Positions 16,016-27,587 of a stretch of 32,147 bases of DNA are shown here, one piece after another. Position 1 is the stretch's first letter. Each line of letters starts with the position of its first letter. The DNA is from Candidatus Methanoperedens sp. (GTDB taxonomy: Archaea > Halobacteriota > Methanosarcinia > Methanosarcinales > Methanoperedenaceae): positions 1 through 32,147 of the forward strand of contig JAPMTS010000022.1 of assembly GCA_026552955.1 (NCBI GenBank). The letters are read 5' to 3'. Under the pieces are notes generated by a model. The model did no database searches. It had not been told where the DNA came from and was given only the letters and a program-made list of their open reading frames with translations. The position numbers and the translations under genes are program-made.

Positions 16016-17671
16016 ATGTCAGGACAATTAGCAGGACAGCCCATCTTTATTTTAAGGGAAGGCAGTCAGAGAACAAAAGGAAGAGAAGCACAGAACAATA
16101 ACATCATGGCAGCTAAAGCAGTAGCAGCCGCAGTAAGAACTACCCTTGGACCAAAGGGTATGGATAAAATGCTCGTTGATTCAATGGGAGATATCGTTAT
16201 CACCAACGATGGTGCGACCATTCTTAAGGAAATGGATATCGAGCATCCAGCAGCAAAGATGATCGTTGAAGTCTCAAAGACCCAGGACGATGAGGTCGGA
16301 GACGGAACAACGACAGCAGCAGTTCTTGCAGGAGAATTTTTAAAGAACGCTGAAGACCTGCTGGAACAGGGTGTACATCCAACAGTCATAGCAAGCGGAT
16401 ACAGGCTTGCCTCAATAAAAGCAAAAGAGATCCTGAAAGGCCTTGCAAAAAAAGTAACTGCGGATGATAAAGACTTGTTATATAAGATAGCATCAACAGC
16501 AATAACAGGAAAGGCAGCAGAAGCATCCAGGGATGTTTTCTCAAATCTCGCAGTAAATGCAATTCTCGCAGTAGTTGATACCGAGAACGGCAAGAAAGTG
16601 GTAGATGTCGATGATATAAAAGTCGAGAAAAAAGTAGGCGGAAGTGTTGAAGATTCACAGTTGATAGAAGGCATGGTTATAGACAAGGAAAGAGTCCACA
16701 CCAATATGCCAAAGAAAGTCATTGATGCGAAAATACTCCTCATCAATGAAGCACTCGAGATCAAAAAGACCGAAGTTGATGCGGAGATCTCAATAAAATC
16801 ACCCGACCAGCTCCAGTTATTCCTTGACCAGGAAGAACAGATGATCCATAATATGGTCAACAAAGTAATTGACTGCGGCGCTAATGTCGTGTTTGTGCAA
16901 AAAGGGATTGATGATATAGCCCAGCATTACCTGGCCAAAGCAGGAATATATGCAGCAAGGCGTGTAAAGAAGAGCGATATGGATAAACTTGCGCGTGCAA
17001 CAGGCGCCAAGATCCTGACAAGCCTCAAGGAAATAAATGATTCCGACCTTGGAAAAGCAGGCCTTGTCGAAGAAAAGAAGATCGGCGACGAAGCAATGAC
17101 ATATATAACAGAATGTCATAATCCCAAAGCAGTTTCCATAATCCTTCGCGGTGGAACAGAACACGTAGCAGATGAAGCAGAGCGCGCATTACATGATGCA
17201 CTTCGCGTTGTAGGCGTTGCAATAGAAGATGAGACCCTTGTAGCAGGCGGCGGCTCACCTGAAATTGAACTGGCATTGCGCCTGCGTGAATACTCAAGCA
17301 CCTTAAAAGGCAGGGAACAGCTTGCAGTTGCCAAGTTCGCTGATGCTCTTGAAGTTATCCCGAGAACACTTGCTGAGAATGCAGGTCTTGACCCGATCAA
17401 CATGCTCGTTGAAATGAGAAGCCAGCATGAGAAAGGTCACAAGACAGCGGGCCTTAATGTATTCACAGGTAAAGTCGTGGATATGTGGCAAGAAGGCGTT
17501 GTAGAGCCTCTCAGGGTTAAGACCCAGGCAATCAGTTCAGGCACTGAAGCAGCCACAATGATCCTTCGCATCGATGATGTCCTTTCCAGCAAATCATCAG
17601 GCATGCCACCGGGAGGACCGGGCGGTATGGGTGATATGGGCGGTATGGGCGGTATGGGCGGAATGGATTAA
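16016..17671 (+). CDS. thsA: Thermosome subunit (group II chaperonin)
   Basis: ATP-driven protein-folding chamber subunit, related to eukaryotic CCT and assembling as two stacked rings. The 551-residue length is typical. The N-terminal nucleotide motif [32 protein letters not shown] (about 38-70), the ATPase [15 protein letters not shown] (about 97-111), and the late [17 protein letters not shown] and [10 protein letters not shown] blocks are all present. The tail is the Gly-Met repeat ([16 protein letters not shown]). A strong ribosome site, structured leader and a hairpin-T-run terminator mark it as a highly expressed single-gene unit. Only one subunit gene is in the window; others may exist elsewhere. 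Confidence 0.98.
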   Translation: MSGQLAGQPIFILREGSQRTKGREAQNNNIMAAKAVAAAVRTTLGPKGMDKMLVDSMGDIVITNDGATILKEMDIEHPAAKMIVEVSKTQDDEVGDGTTTAAVLAGEFLKNAEDLLEQGVHPTVIASGYRLASIKAKEILKGLAKKVTADDKDLLYKIASTAITGKAAEASRDVFSNLAVNAILAVVDTENGKKVVDVDDIKVEKKVGGSVEDSQLIEGMVIDKERVHTNMPKKVIDAKILLINEALEIKKTEVDAEISIKSPDQLQLFLDQEEQMIHNMVNKVIDCGANVVFVQKGIDDIAQHYLAKAGIYAARRVKKSDMDKLARATGAKILTSLKEINDSDLGKAGLVEEKKIGDEAMTYITECHNPKAVSIILRGGTEHVADEAERALHDALRVVGVAIEDETLVAGGGSPEIELALRLREYSSTLKGREQLAVAKFADALEVIPRTLAENAGLDPINMLVEMRSQHEKGHKTAGLNVFTGKVVDMWQEGVVEPLRVKTQAISSGTEAATMILRIDDVLSSKSSGMPPGGPGGMGDMGGMGGMGGMD

Positions 17672-17698
17672 AGCGGGTCTTTCCCGCTTCTTTTTTTT
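17671..17698 (+). terminator. Hairpin plus T-run after the thermosome gene
   Basis: aagcggg (17671-17677) pairs with cccgctt (17683-17689) over a 5-base loop, followed one base later by eight T residues (17691-17698). It begins at the last base of the thermosome stop codon. Archaeal RNA polymerase terminates on T-runs, and the hairpin may protect the mRNA 3' end. The ATPase start codon is only 11 bases further on, so that gene would need read-through or its own promoter inside thsA. Confidence 0.8.
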
Positions 17699-17708
17699 AG
17701 TGATCCTA

Positions 17709-18851
17709 ATGTATATACTTGATACATCTTCACATACTAAGGAAGAATTGGTCAGGTTTCTCTCAAAAGAACTGGATAAAAATCCTATTTTAATGCTGAC
17801 AGGCCCACAGGGGGGAGGAAAGACCACCCTGGCGATAAAACTCCTTTCGGAGAATGTGGGGGCCTATTTTGAAGGCAGGGGACGCGCAGCGCAGCCTGTG
17901 GTTCTTATAAGAAAAGATCTCGTTGAAAAAATGAAAGGAGAGCTTTATGAAAAAAGAAGGCTGCCCATCGATGGAGATGACGGGCCTGTTTATGTTGATG
18001 TTTCTGTCTTTGACCAGATAAGGCTTCTTGTTGAGAATATTTTTGATGTAATGGAATTGGGAGAACCGGAACTGATCAAGCAGATCAGCTTACTCACAAA
18101 AAAAATGGATGTCGTTCCAAAGGCTATAGAACTTGTGGCAAGCGACGAGGAACTCGTTAAAAGAAGACTTGCAAGGCATCTTGACGCAAAGGAACGTCTT
18201 TCGACACTCATTGAAAAAGAGAAACAGTATGGTATAGAGTCAAATCTCTGGGGTATCCAGGGCGCAAAGATCACTGATATCATTAATCGCGAAGGTGTGA
18301 CAGATTATGATGAAGACCAGATATCAAGGACGATCAAGGATTTTGACCGGATCATTCCTACAAAAGATATGACTCTGGCGGATTGTATTAAAAAGATGAT
18401 CGAAATATCAAATAATGAAAATAATGAAAGCGGTTTTCTCGTAGAGCATTCGGATGATGGTGATAAGATTATAAGCGACCTTGTTGTGGGGAAAGGTGCG
18501 AATTCTCTTATTGGAGTAACACTTCTTGAAATATATGTGGGTTTTCGGCAGAACAGGTCCCTTTATCGTGCTTATAAACACGCAAAAGAAGGAAAACTTG
18601 AAGTCATTCATTCCTACACGCCGCAGCTTCAGGAATTAGAATACAATGCAAATCCCTGGAATCCGCCTTTGACTATTGAAATCCCAATATTGTCCACGGC
18701 TGATATTGCAGCTTCGGAGAGATTTGATATAATGGTTTCTGTGATCAAGCCGGATGGTTCGGTAGAATCTTCCAGCAAGAAAAGGACAGAGGAGCTGGAA
18801 GAAATCATCGAGGGGTTTGTTTGGGATGAGGATTCTCCTGAAGACATTTGA
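17709..18851 (+). CDS. Uncharacterised P-loop ATPase
   Basis: A 380-residue protein with a clear Walker A, LMLTGPQGGGKTTLAIKLL (29-47), at the N-terminus. I do not recognise the family. After the P-loop come PVVLIRKDLVEKMKG, a strand segment PVYVDVSVFDQIRLL, then a charged helical middle (VPKAIELVASDEELVKRRLARHLDAKERLSTLIEKEK). A C-terminal part with GKGANSLIGVTLLEIYVGFRQ and an acidic tail (EELEEIIEGFVWDEDSPEDI) ends it. ATG 17709 is chosen; the longer reading to 17574 only re-reads the thermosome Gly-Met repeats in another frame. Position behind the chaperonin terminator may be accidental. No transmembrane segment is seen. Confidence 0.75.
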   Translation: MYILDTSSHTKEELVRFLSKELDKNPILMLTGPQGGGKTTLAIKLLSENVGAYFEGRGRAAQPVVLIRKDLVEKMKGELYEKRRLPIDGDDGPVYVDVSVFDQIRLLVENIFDVMELGEPELIKQISLLTKKMDVVPKAIELVASDEELVKRRLARHLDAKERLSTLIEKEKQYGIESNLWGIQGAKITDIINREGVTDYDEDQISRTIKDFDRIIPTKDMTLADCIKKMIEISNNENNESGFLVEHSDDGDKIISDLVVGKGANSLIGVTLLEIYVGFRQNRSLYRAYKHAKEGKLEVIHSYTPQLQELEYNANPWNPPLTIEIPILSTADIAASERFDIMVSVIKPDGSVESSSKKRTEELEEIIEGFVWDEDSPEDI

Positions 18852-18860
18852 GGACTGATT

Positions 18861-19931
18861 TCACTGCAGCTGGAAAGGAACCAGCGAAAAACACAGCAAT
18901 CCCAGTATAAAAGTGATTATCCCTAATGCCATCCTTCCTTTCCCGATAGGGACATCATCATCAAGAGGTTTTGGATGCCCTGACGCGGCAAAAAATGAAA
19001 GGAATATACCCCACAATACCCATATGAAACCATCCCGGTTCAGGATATAGGTGACATAGAAACCAAGGGAAATGAGGATAAAAGGCATAACCTTTGACAG
19101 CTCTTTTGCTTTTTTACCCAGCATTGCGCGAAGAACATGACCACCGTCAAGTTGTCCTGACGGAATAAGGTTCAGGGCGGTCACAAACATACCGACCCAG
19201 CCTGCAAATGCAATCGGGTGCATTATAATACCATCACTTCCCGGTATAACGCTTCTTATCAGTTCAAATAGCAACGGCATGCCAAGTTCTATCTGTAAGA
19301 CTTCTTGCGCGTGTGTTATCGGAGGCTGGAGAAGACCGATTATCGTTACAATAACCGATACGATAAGCCCTATAAGTGGACCTGAGACACCCACGTCAAA
19401 AAGAGCTTTCCGGTTGGGTATTGGCCCACGGTGCTTGATCACAGCCCCCATTGTGCCGATCATGTTCGGAAATGGTATAAAATAAGGTAAAGACGTATGC
19501 ATACCATGTTTTTTTGCGACCAGATAATGTCCCGCCTCATGTGCGCCAAGTACTGTCATGATCGCGATAGTAAAGGGTAATCCTTTCAGGACTTCAACCG
19601 GGGATGTGAACGGATTAGCTCCAAAAAGAAGAGAACCCCCGAACATGGTGGTGAAAATAGTAGCAACGGCAAGGACCACATTGATCCAGCGGCGCTCCTT
19701 AACCGGTGAAAACGGTGATGCTATGAGAATATGTTCCCCAAGATCATATTTCATGGTGAACTGAAAGCCTTTTTCAGAAAATAACGGCCATAGTTTCTGG
19801 AAGATTATATTTATTTCTTGCTTTGGCGTGCCGAAAAAGTATATGTTGCCTTGCTCGTGCTGTATATCATAAATTGAGAAAAACGGATTTATTTTCTCGG
19901 CAAGTTCTTGGTCGGATTCAGGATTATTCAT
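18861..19931 (-). CDS. Site-2 protease family membrane metalloprotease (M50)
   Basis: A 356-residue intramembrane zinc protease. The zinc motif HEAGH is at 131-135 in TVLGAHEAGHYLVAKKHG, and the third ligand lies in LNLIPSGQLDGGHVLRAMLG (about 257-276). The first ~80 residues form a soluble domain (SIYDIQHEQGNIYFFGTPKQEINIIFQKL), followed by about seven hydrophobic segments. The GxxxN/S-P loop around SLPYFIPFPNMIGTMGAVIKHRGPIP is typical of the archaeal and plant EGY-like branch. It would cut membrane-anchored proteins, but the target is unknown. It converges on the ATPase gene with a 9-base gap. A 65-base gap separates it from the upstream mevalonate operon. Confidence 0.9.
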   Translation of the reverse strand: MNNPESDQELAEKINPFFSIYDIQHEQGNIYFFGTPKQEINIIFQKLWPLFSEKGFQFTMKYDLGEHILIASPFSPVKERRWINVVLAVATIFTTMFGGSLLFGANPFTSPVEVLKGLPFTIAIMTVLGAHEAGHYLVAKKHGMHTSLPYFIPFPNMIGTMGAVIKHRGPIPNRKALFDVGVSGPLIGLIVSVIVTIIGLLQPPITHAQEVLQIELGMPLLFELIRSVIPGSDGIIMHPIAFAGWVGMFVTALNLIPSGQLDGGHVLRAMLGKKAKELSKVMPFILISLGFYVTYILNRDGFIWVLWGIFLSFFAASGHPKPLDDDVPIGKGRMALGIITFILGLLCFSLVPFQLQ

Positions 19932-19996
19932 CTTATATCCTGATATACTCCATTCTCTATAATGAATCTAACTAAAAAATTGAAATAAAGTATGGA

Positions 19997-20398
19997 TCAA
20001 ACCTTCGATTCCATCGGGACAAATTTTGTCCCGTAATATATCATTCCTTTATCGCTTTCTTCACCCAGCTTCCGGAATGCTGCTTTGACCCTCATGCCAA
20101 TATGGATATCCGAATGGTCACAAATTACCTGGGATGTAAGCCTTGGACCTTCATCCAGTTTAATTATGGCAAGTATATAGGGTGTAAGCTTGGAATAATC
20201 CTTTGCAGAAGTATGCACGATAGTATATGTTACCACCAAACCCGCCCCATTGAATTTAATTGGATTGATTATACCGTTCCTCCTGCATATGGGGCACATG
20301 TTCCTGGGAGGATAGAAATAACCACCGCATTTTCCACAGTGCGTTCCGATAAGATTATATAGGTTTTTAAGTCTTCTCCAAAATCTTGGGACTGACAT
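19997..20398 (-). CDS. Zn-ribbon/OB-fold DUF35 protein of the thiolase-HMGCS complex
   Basis: A 133-residue protein with an N-terminal rubredoxin-like zinc ribbon (GTHCGKCGGYFYPPRNMCPICRRNG, two C-x2-C pairs) and a C-terminal OB fold (GAGLVVTYTIVHTSAKDYSKLTPYILAIIKLDEGPRLTSQV). In methanogens DUF35 proteins hold acetoacetyl-CoA thiolase and HMG-CoA synthase together so that the unfavourable thiolase reaction is pulled forward by substrate channelling. Gene order here (HMGCS, thiolase, DUF35) matches that complex exactly. ATG 20398 is 2 bases after the thiolase stop, with ggagg inside the thiolase end as ribosome site. Confidence 0.93.
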   Translation of the reverse strand: MSVPRFWRRLKNLYNLIGTHCGKCGGYFYPPRNMCPICRRNGIINPIKFNGAGLVVTYTIVHTSAKDYSKLTPYILAIIKLDEGPRLTSQVICDHSDIHIGMRVKAAFRKLGEESDKGMIYYGTKFVPMESKV

Positions 20399-20400
20399 AC

Positions 20401-21570
20401 TTATTTATCCCTCCCGAAAATATGAACAACAGCAGTTCCGCCTGAGCCTCCGACATTATGCGTAAGACCGATCTGGGCGCCTTCTATCTGCCGTCTGCCG
20501 GCTTCGCCGCGCAGCTGGAGTGTTATTTCAACAGCCTGTTTCACACCTGTTGCCCCCACAGGATGCCCGCATGCTTTTAAACCTCCAGACGGGTTTATCG
20601 GGATCTTACCCCCAATTGCTGTCATACCGGATTCTGTCGCCGGCCCGCCTTCTCCTTTCTTTACAAATCCCAGGTCTTCGATAGCACATATCTCGGCAAT
20701 TGTAAAACAATCATGAACTTCTGCAAAACCGATATCTTTTGGCTTGAGTTTTGCCATCTGATAAGCCCAGTTCGCTGCTGCGACCGTCGCATCAAGCGTT
20801 GTAATATCAGGCCTGTCATGAAGTGAAATGGTCCCGCTTGCCTGTGCTGATGCTTTTACATAGATCGGAGTATCCGAATATTTCCTTGCGATATTAGCCG
20901 GTGCAATGACCACAGCCGAAGCGCCATCCGTAATTGGAGAACAGTCAAAGACGCGCAGGGGATCCGCGACCATCAAGGAATTTATTACGGTTTCAATTGA
21001 AATTTCATTCTGGAATTGCGCTTTCGGATTCATCGTACCGTTGTGGTGGTTCTTGACTGCCACTGCTGCAAGCTGTTCCTGTTTTGTTCCATATTTATGC
21101 ATATGCAGCTTTGCGATCATAGCATATAAACCCGGGAACGTTGCACCCATAATGCCTTCCCATTCCCTGTCAGCAGCCGCTGCAAGAGCATCTGTGGTTG
21201 TCTCTACGCCCACATCGGTCATTTTCTCGGCCCCTCCTGCTATCACAATATCGTGATAACCGGATGCCACTGCAATGATACCCTGACGAAGCGCAAGCCC
21301 ACCTGAGGCACAGGCGGCTTCCACGCGCGTTGAGGGGATATGAAGACTTGCAAGCCCTGAGTAATCAGCAATAAGGGCGCCGAGATGCTCCTGTTCAATA
21401 AACCGCCCACCGCTCATATTTCCCACATACAGGGCATCGACCTTTGCACCCTGGACATTGGCATCTTCTATCGCGCTAACTCCAGCTTCCACAAATAACT
21501 CCCTGAAGGATTTATCCCATAATTCGCCGAATTCTGTGCATCCAACTCCAATAATTGCCACATCTCTCAT
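20401..21570 (-). CDS. Acetoacetyl-CoA thiolase (archaeal)
   Basis: Condenses two acetyl-CoA to acetoacetyl-CoA, the entry step of mevalonate and archaeal lipid synthesis. The 389-residue protein carries the nucleophilic Cys87 in [15 protein letters not shown], the [13 protein letters not shown] segment, [10 protein letters not shown], and the C-terminal [20 protein letters not shown] with catalytic His and VGGSGGTAV. It belongs to the archaeal SCP-x-like thiolase branch. ATG 21570 has aaggtg seven bases upstream, 9 bases after the HMG-CoA synthase stop. Co-transcription with synthase and DUF35 supports the biosynthetic direction over fatty-acid breakdown. Confidence 0.95.
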   Translation of the reverse strand: MRDVAIIGVGCTEFGELWDKSFRELFVEAGVSAIEDANVQGAKVDALYVGNMSGGRFIEQEHLGALIADYSGLASLHIPSTRVEAACASGGLALRQGIIAVASGYHDIVIAGGAEKMTDVGVETTTDALAAAADREWEGIMGATFPGLYAMIAKLHMHKYGTKQEQLAAVAVKNHHNGTMNPKAQFQNEISIETVINSLMVADPLRVFDCSPITDGASAVVIAPANIARKYSDTPIYVKASAQASGTISLHDRPDITTLDATVAAANWAYQMAKLKPKDIGFAEVHDCFTIAEICAIEDLGFVKKGEGGPATESGMTAIGGKIPINPSGGLKACGHPVGATGVKQAVEITLQLRGEAGRRQIEGAQIGLTHNVGGSGGTAVVHIFGRDK

Positions 21571-21579
21571 TTTTTCACC

Positions 21580-22620
21580 TTATAATTTGATTTTGCCTTT
21601 ATGTCTCGCATACGTTGCATAATTGATATATATAGGATCAGCAAGCAATTTTTCAACGCTTGGCGCGCCATTTCGTATTTCCTCGATCCTGTCTGTCACC
21701 TTAAAACTGAAAGCATCGCTTCCCGCCCCGGAACCAAACGATGTCATGAATATCCTGTCTCCTGCTTTTGCAATGTCAAGAATGGCAGCAAGTCCCATCA
21801 TGCATGAGCCGGAATATGTATTCCCAAGATGAGTTACAACAAGTCCCTGTTTTATCTGCTCATTCTGGAAACCAAGCATCTTTGCCATACGTGTGGGGAA
21901 CTTGCCATTAGGCTGGTGGAATACCGCATAATTATAATCGGAAGGTCTTGTACCCATTTTATCCATAAGTCCCTGTGCAGCGCAGGAAACATGTTTGAAA
22001 TATCCGGGTTCTCCTGTGAACCTTCCTCCATGTTCCGGATAAGGCATTCCTTCCCTTCTCCAGAAGTCAGGAGTATCCGTGGTAAATGAATACGTGGATT
22101 CAATATTCGCAACAAGATCTTTATTACCTATGATATAAGCCACTCCGCCTGCTGCAGCAGTATATTCTAGTGCATCTCCGGGCGCGCCCTGTGAAACATC
22201 GGAACCTATAGCCATGCCGAGTTCAACCATTCCTGAACCTACCATACCCATACATGCCTGTATTCCGGCTGTTCCTGCCTTGCATGCGAATTCAAAATCC
22301 GCTACGGTAAGATGTGGGGTTGCTCCAACAGCCTCAGCGACAACTGTGCTTGATGGTTTTACAGCATATGGGTGACTTTCCGAACCTGTATATATGGCCC
22401 CGATTTTTTCTGGATTAATATTCGCACGGTTGATCGCATAACGCGCAGCTTCCACTGCGATTGTTATTGTATCTTCATCAATATCCGGCACTGATTTTTC
22501 AAAAACCATTAATCCGTCTATTATACTATGTGCGTTTGCGCCCCATACCTTTGCTATCTCTTCAACCCGTATTCTGTAGCGGGGTATGTAAGCACCATAT
22601 GAAACGATTCCAACATTCAT
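21580..22620 (-). CDS. Hydroxymethylglutaryl-CoA synthase (archaeal)
   Basis: Adds acetyl-CoA to acetoacetyl-CoA to give HMG-CoA for isoprenoid lipid synthesis. The 346-residue archaeal form shows [14 protein letters not shown] at the N-terminus, Glu81 in [14 protein letters not shown], the acylated Cys113 in [15 protein letters not shown], and His235 in [14 protein letters not shown]. The [13 protein letters not shown] strand closes the fold. ATG 22620 has a strong agaggta ribosome site. The gene is followed by thiolase (9-base gap) and DUF35, and preceded on the same strand by an HTH regulator (37-base gap). HMG-CoA reductase is not in the window. Confidence 0.96.
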   Translation of the reverse strand: MNVGIVSYGAYIPRYRIRVEEIAKVWGANAHSIIDGLMVFEKSVPDIDEDTITIAVEAARYAINRANINPEKIGAIYTGSESHPYAVKPSSTVVAEAVGATPHLTVADFEFACKAGTAGIQACMGMVGSGMVELGMAIGSDVSQGAPGDALEYTAAAGGVAYIIGNKDLVANIESTYSFTTDTPDFWRREGMPYPEHGGRFTGEPGYFKHVSCAAQGLMDKMGTRPSDYNYAVFHQPNGKFPTRMAKMLGFQNEQIKQGLVVTHLGNTYSGSCMMGLAAILDIAKAGDRIFMTSFGSGAGSDAFSFKVTDRIEEIRNGAPSVEKLLADPIYINYATYARHKGKIKL

Positions 22621-22657
22621 GTTTGTACCTCTCTTTTTTGATATTAAAATAAAAATA

Positions 22658-23458
22658 TTAATGTTTTAAATCATGTGACTGAAGGGCCCTGATCAGGTCA
22701 ATCATCGGCATTACTGTTGCTATAAGGGGAACATGTTCGATCTCTGCTATCTTTGCGGCTATTTTATCCACCTGTGATGCTGGAATCCCATGTATGACTA
22801 CCAGCGCAGGCTTCAGGTTCGTTACCCTCAGGGCTACCATTGGCGACCTCCCTGTGGAAACCTGGGTGAAGATCATGGCTCTTTCCGAGCTCCAGCCATA
22901 TAACTTCTGGAATTCATTGTATGACAGCTGAAGGATCGCTCTTAGACTATCTACAATGGTATAACCGTACAATGGTTTTATATATTCTGCGGGAGGACTA
23001 TAAACAACGTCACCGTTCACGATCTTTATGAGTTCTTCTATAGATAGGGGAGAAAGGTATTCATGAATATCATATATTGCATCAGCGCTGAAACCACCGC
23101 GAAGCATTCCCTCATAAGATCGCGTTTTCGCTCCACCGCGGGCAGCATCCATTTCAAGGATCGCTTCAACTATCTTGCTAACGATAAAAATTCCCGGAGA
23201 TTTTCTCCTTCCGCTTTCATAATCGCTTATTACGGAAGGGGATACTTTAAGAAAAGAAGCCAGGTCGGATTGGGCTATCTCAAAACTTGCCCGCCATTTC
23301 TTTAATGTCTCTCCCGGATTATCTGACAGGGTGATCTCACCCGCCATTTTTTCTGCGAGTCTATTCTTCAGGTCGTGATAAGAACCGTTCATTACGGGAG
23401 GATTAATAACAGAAGTAGGAGAGGTTGAAGTCGAAGCATTATCTGCTTTTTCGGTCAT
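22658..23458 (-). CDS. HTH (XRE-like) transcriptional regulator upstream of HMG-CoA synthase
   Basis: A 266-residue predicted DNA-binding protein. The XRE-type helix-turn-helix spans about 50-89 ([39 protein letters not shown]). The C-terminal half ([45 protein letters not shown]) resembles the ligand-like domain of the archaeal COG1709 regulators. ATG 23458 is chosen because a minus-strand TATA (tttatatg, about 23482-23489) lies about 27 bp before it, making a leaderless mRNA; the longer reading would start upstream of the TATA. Head position in the mevalonate operon suggests control of lipid synthesis and itself, which is inference. Confidence 0.87.
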   Translation of the reverse strand: MTEKADNASTSTSPTSVINPPVMNGSYHDLKNRLAEKMAGEITLSDNPGETLKKWRASFEIAQSDLASFLKVSPSVISDYESGRRKSPGIFIVSKIVEAILEMDAARGGAKTRSYEGMLRGGFSADAIYDIHEYLSPLSIEELIKIVNGDVVYSPPAEYIKPLYGYTIVDSLRAILQLSYNEFQKLYGWSSERAMIFTQVSTGRSPMVALRVTNLKPALVVIHGIPASQVDKIAAKIAEIEHVPLIATVMPMIDLIRALQSHDLKH

Positions 23459-23533
23459 ATTAGCACGAGGTATGGATTTTATGGCATATAAAATTAACGA
23501 ACCGCACATCGTCAAATAACGAAGTATAAAAAA

Positions 23534-24778
23534 TCAATAATGTTCTCTCGGGTCTGAAATAACTCCTTTAAGTGCGCTCGCGGCCGCCGTCTCCGGGGAA
23601 GAAAGATATATCAATCCACCAGCCCCCATCCTGCCCTTGAAATTGCGATTGGATGTTGACAGGCATGTTTCACCTTCACATATTACACCCATATGGGCGC
23701 CCAGGCATGGTCCGCATCCAGGCGGCGCAATGATGACACCAGATTTTAGGAGGGTGGCGATGATGCCCGATTCAGTTGCTTTTATCAGAACAGAACGCGA
23801 TGCAGGAAGCACAATTGTCCTTACTTTCACTTTCCTGCCTGACAGTATATTTGCTACAACTTCCAGGTCCTCGAATCTTCCATTCGTGCAAGATCCTATG
23901 AAAACCTGGTCAAGTGGTGTGCCCAAAAGTGTTCCTACTCCTGTTACATTATCTACCTCATGCGGTTTCGCAATTTGGGGTTCAAGTTCTGCCACATCAA
24001 TATTGAATTCCCGGCAATATTTCGCATCCTTGTCCGCATAAACAGGCAGGAATTTTTCACGTGCCCGTCCCTCCAGGTATTCGAAGGTCTTTTCATCAGC
24101 CGGAACGATACCTGTTTTTGCTCCCATCTCAATGGACATGTTGCAAAGAGTCATTCTCTGGGACATTGAGAGTTCACTGATAGTACTGCCGTAATATTCA
24201 ACCGCTTTATAATTAGCCCCGTCTGCGCCCACATTCTTAATTATGAAAAGTGTCATATCTTTTGACGATACGCCTTTTGCGAGCTTTCCTTCTACTGTGA
24301 TCCTGATAGTTTGCGGAACACGCAGCCATAACTTTCCTGTTGCGAAAATCTGCGCCATATCAGTTGCCCCGACCCCTGTGGCAAATGCTCCAAAAGCGCC
24401 ATAAGTGCATGAATGTGAATCTGCCCCGATCATGAGTTTTCCCGGCATGGCAAATCCCTGCTCAGGTACGACCTGGTGACAGATGCCTTCTCCTACATCG
24501 AAGAAATTTGTAATCCCCTGCTCTTTTATCCAATCCCGTATACTTTTCTGGAGCTTTGCAGCGGTTTCATTATTTGCCGGCGCGATATGGTCAAATGGAA
24601 TTATTATACGTCCGGAATCCCACACTTTCTTTTCCCCCATTTCCTTGAAGGCTTTAACAGCAAGCACGCTTGTCCCGTCATGCGCCATCGCATAATCAAC
24701 ATTTGCGATCACAAAATCGTCAGCTTGCGCTGTTTTTCCTGAGGCGCGGGAGAGTATCTTTTCACTTATGGTAGGCAT
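23534..24778 (-). CDS. hacA: 3-Isopropylmalate dehydratase / homoaconitase large subunit
   Basis: Iron-sulfur hydro-lyase large subunit of the LeuC/HacA family. It isomerises isopropylmalate for leucine synthesis, or homocitrate-series acids for coenzyme B in methanogens. The 414-residue protein has cluster ligands Cys297 in FIGSCTNGR and Cys355/Cys358 in [11 protein letters not shown], plus [26 protein letters not shown]. Large subunits alone cannot separate LeuC from HacA; the small-subunit specificity loop decides, and no small subunit gene is in the window. A minus-strand TATA-like ttatttat (about 24800-24807) lies about 25 bp from ATG 24778, so it is likely leaderless. The symbol hacA is therefore tentative. 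Confidence 0.85.
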   Translation of the reverse strand: MPTISEKILSRASGKTAQADDFVIANVDYAMAHDGTSVLAVKAFKEMGEKKVWDSGRIIIPFDHIAPANNETAAKLQKSIRDWIKEQGITNFFDVGEGICHQVVPEQGFAMPGKLMIGADSHSCTYGAFGAFATGVGATDMAQIFATGKLWLRVPQTIRITVEGKLAKGVSSKDMTLFIIKNVGADGANYKAVEYYGSTISELSMSQRMTLCNMSIEMGAKTGIVPADEKTFEYLEGRAREKFLPVYADKDAKYCREFNIDVAELEPQIAKPHEVDNVTGVGTLLGTPLDQVFIGSCTNGRFEDLEVVANILSGRKVKVRTIVLPASRSVLIKATESGIIATLLKSGVIIAPPGCGPCLGAHMGVICEGETCLSTSNRNFKGRMGAGGLIYLSSPETAAASALKGVISDPREHY

Positions 24779-24810
24779 TTGCAGGTATTAGGATCTTAAG
24801 AAATAAATAA

Positions 24811-25005
24811 CTAATGAATTTCCTTCACCCTTCCCACCTTTCCATTCTCCAATTCAACTTTTATTCCATGTGGGTGGTATGAAGAATTAGTTAAGACTCT
24901 TCTTACAATTCCCCGGGTAATTTTTCCACTCCTTTGATCCTGTTTTAAAACTATCCCGACATTTAATCCGACATTAATTTTATCCCGATGAATACCTTCA
25001 TTCAT
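24811..25005 (-). CDS. YwbE family protein (DUF2196)
   Basis: A 64-residue protein closely following the YwbE/DUF2196 pattern seen in Bacillus and archaea: INVGLNVGIVLKQDQRSGKITRGIVRRVLTNSSYHPHGIKVELENGKVGRV. The family is a small beta-rich fold of unknown function, possibly nucleic-acid related by its KOW-like shape. ATG 25005 follows an A/T-only stretch with a TATA-like aatataaa around 25035-25045. It ends 32 bases before hacA, so co-transcription is possible although hacA has its own TATA. Function is not assigned. Confidence 0.88.
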   Translation of the reverse strand: MNEGIHRDKINVGLNVGIVLKQDQRSGKITRGIVRRVLTNSSYHPHGIKVELENGKVGRVKEIH

Positions 25006-25062
25006 AATAGCATTAATATTCTTATTTTATTATTCTATTCTTTTTATATTCTTCTTATATTT

Positions 25063-25302
25063 TTATTTTCTTTTTTTCCCGACATGCATCTTCTTGATCT
25101 CTTCTTCAGCTGCCTGCAATGTTACCTTATTATCCTCATATATCCTGGAAACATTCTCAGAAGCCCGTTCAAGCCTTTTTTTCAGGACAAGCAGTTCCTG
25201 TGTAGAAAGGTTATAATTAGGAGTGTTCTCGATCCACAACTGCTCTATATCTATCAGAGCATTAATTGCAGCCTTTGTTCTGTTTATGGTGTTCTCGTCC
25301 AT
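25063..25302 (-). CDS. Small helical hypothetical protein
   Basis: A 79-residue, mostly helical, charged protein (INRTKAAINALIDIEQLWIE ... ELLVLKKRLERASENVSRIYEDNKVTLQAAEEEIKKM) ending in a basic HVGKKRK tail. I do not recognise it. The heptad-like spacing in 30-70 suggests a coiled coil or two-helix hairpin. It lies 38 bases after pyrI on the same strand and 57 before ywbE. No clear ribosome site is seen before ATG 25302, which lowers confidence. The length and helix count recall chorismate-mutase-type or prefoldin-like helices, but no catalytic residues support that. Confidence 0.55.
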   Translation of the reverse strand: MDENTINRTKAAINALIDIEQLWIENTPNYNLSTQELLVLKKRLERASENVSRIYEDNKVTLQAAEEEIKKMHVGKKRK

Positions 25303-25340
25303 GCGGTGAAATTGAACTTTTTCTCAGATTAATGTTTGCA

Positions 25341-27533
<2,193 letters not shown>

Positions 27534-27587
27534 AAGAGGATAATGTTAAATATTGTCCTGTAGTGTTCGTGTCAAAAGGTGGTTCTT

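Noticed and set aside
16066-16863. 265-codon open frame antisense to the thermosome gene
   Set aside because: Ser/Thr/Phe-rich composition is the usual complement of an Ala/Glu-rich chaperonin gene, and there is no ribosome site or family feature.
17612-17668. Tandem ggtatgggc repeats as a microsatellite element
   Set aside because: This is the normal Gly-Gly-Met tail coding of a thermosome subunit.
17574-17708. N-terminal extension of the ATPase gene into thsA
   Set aside because: The [14 protein letters not shown] stretch is the Gly-Met repeat of the thermosome read in another frame and crosses the terminator.
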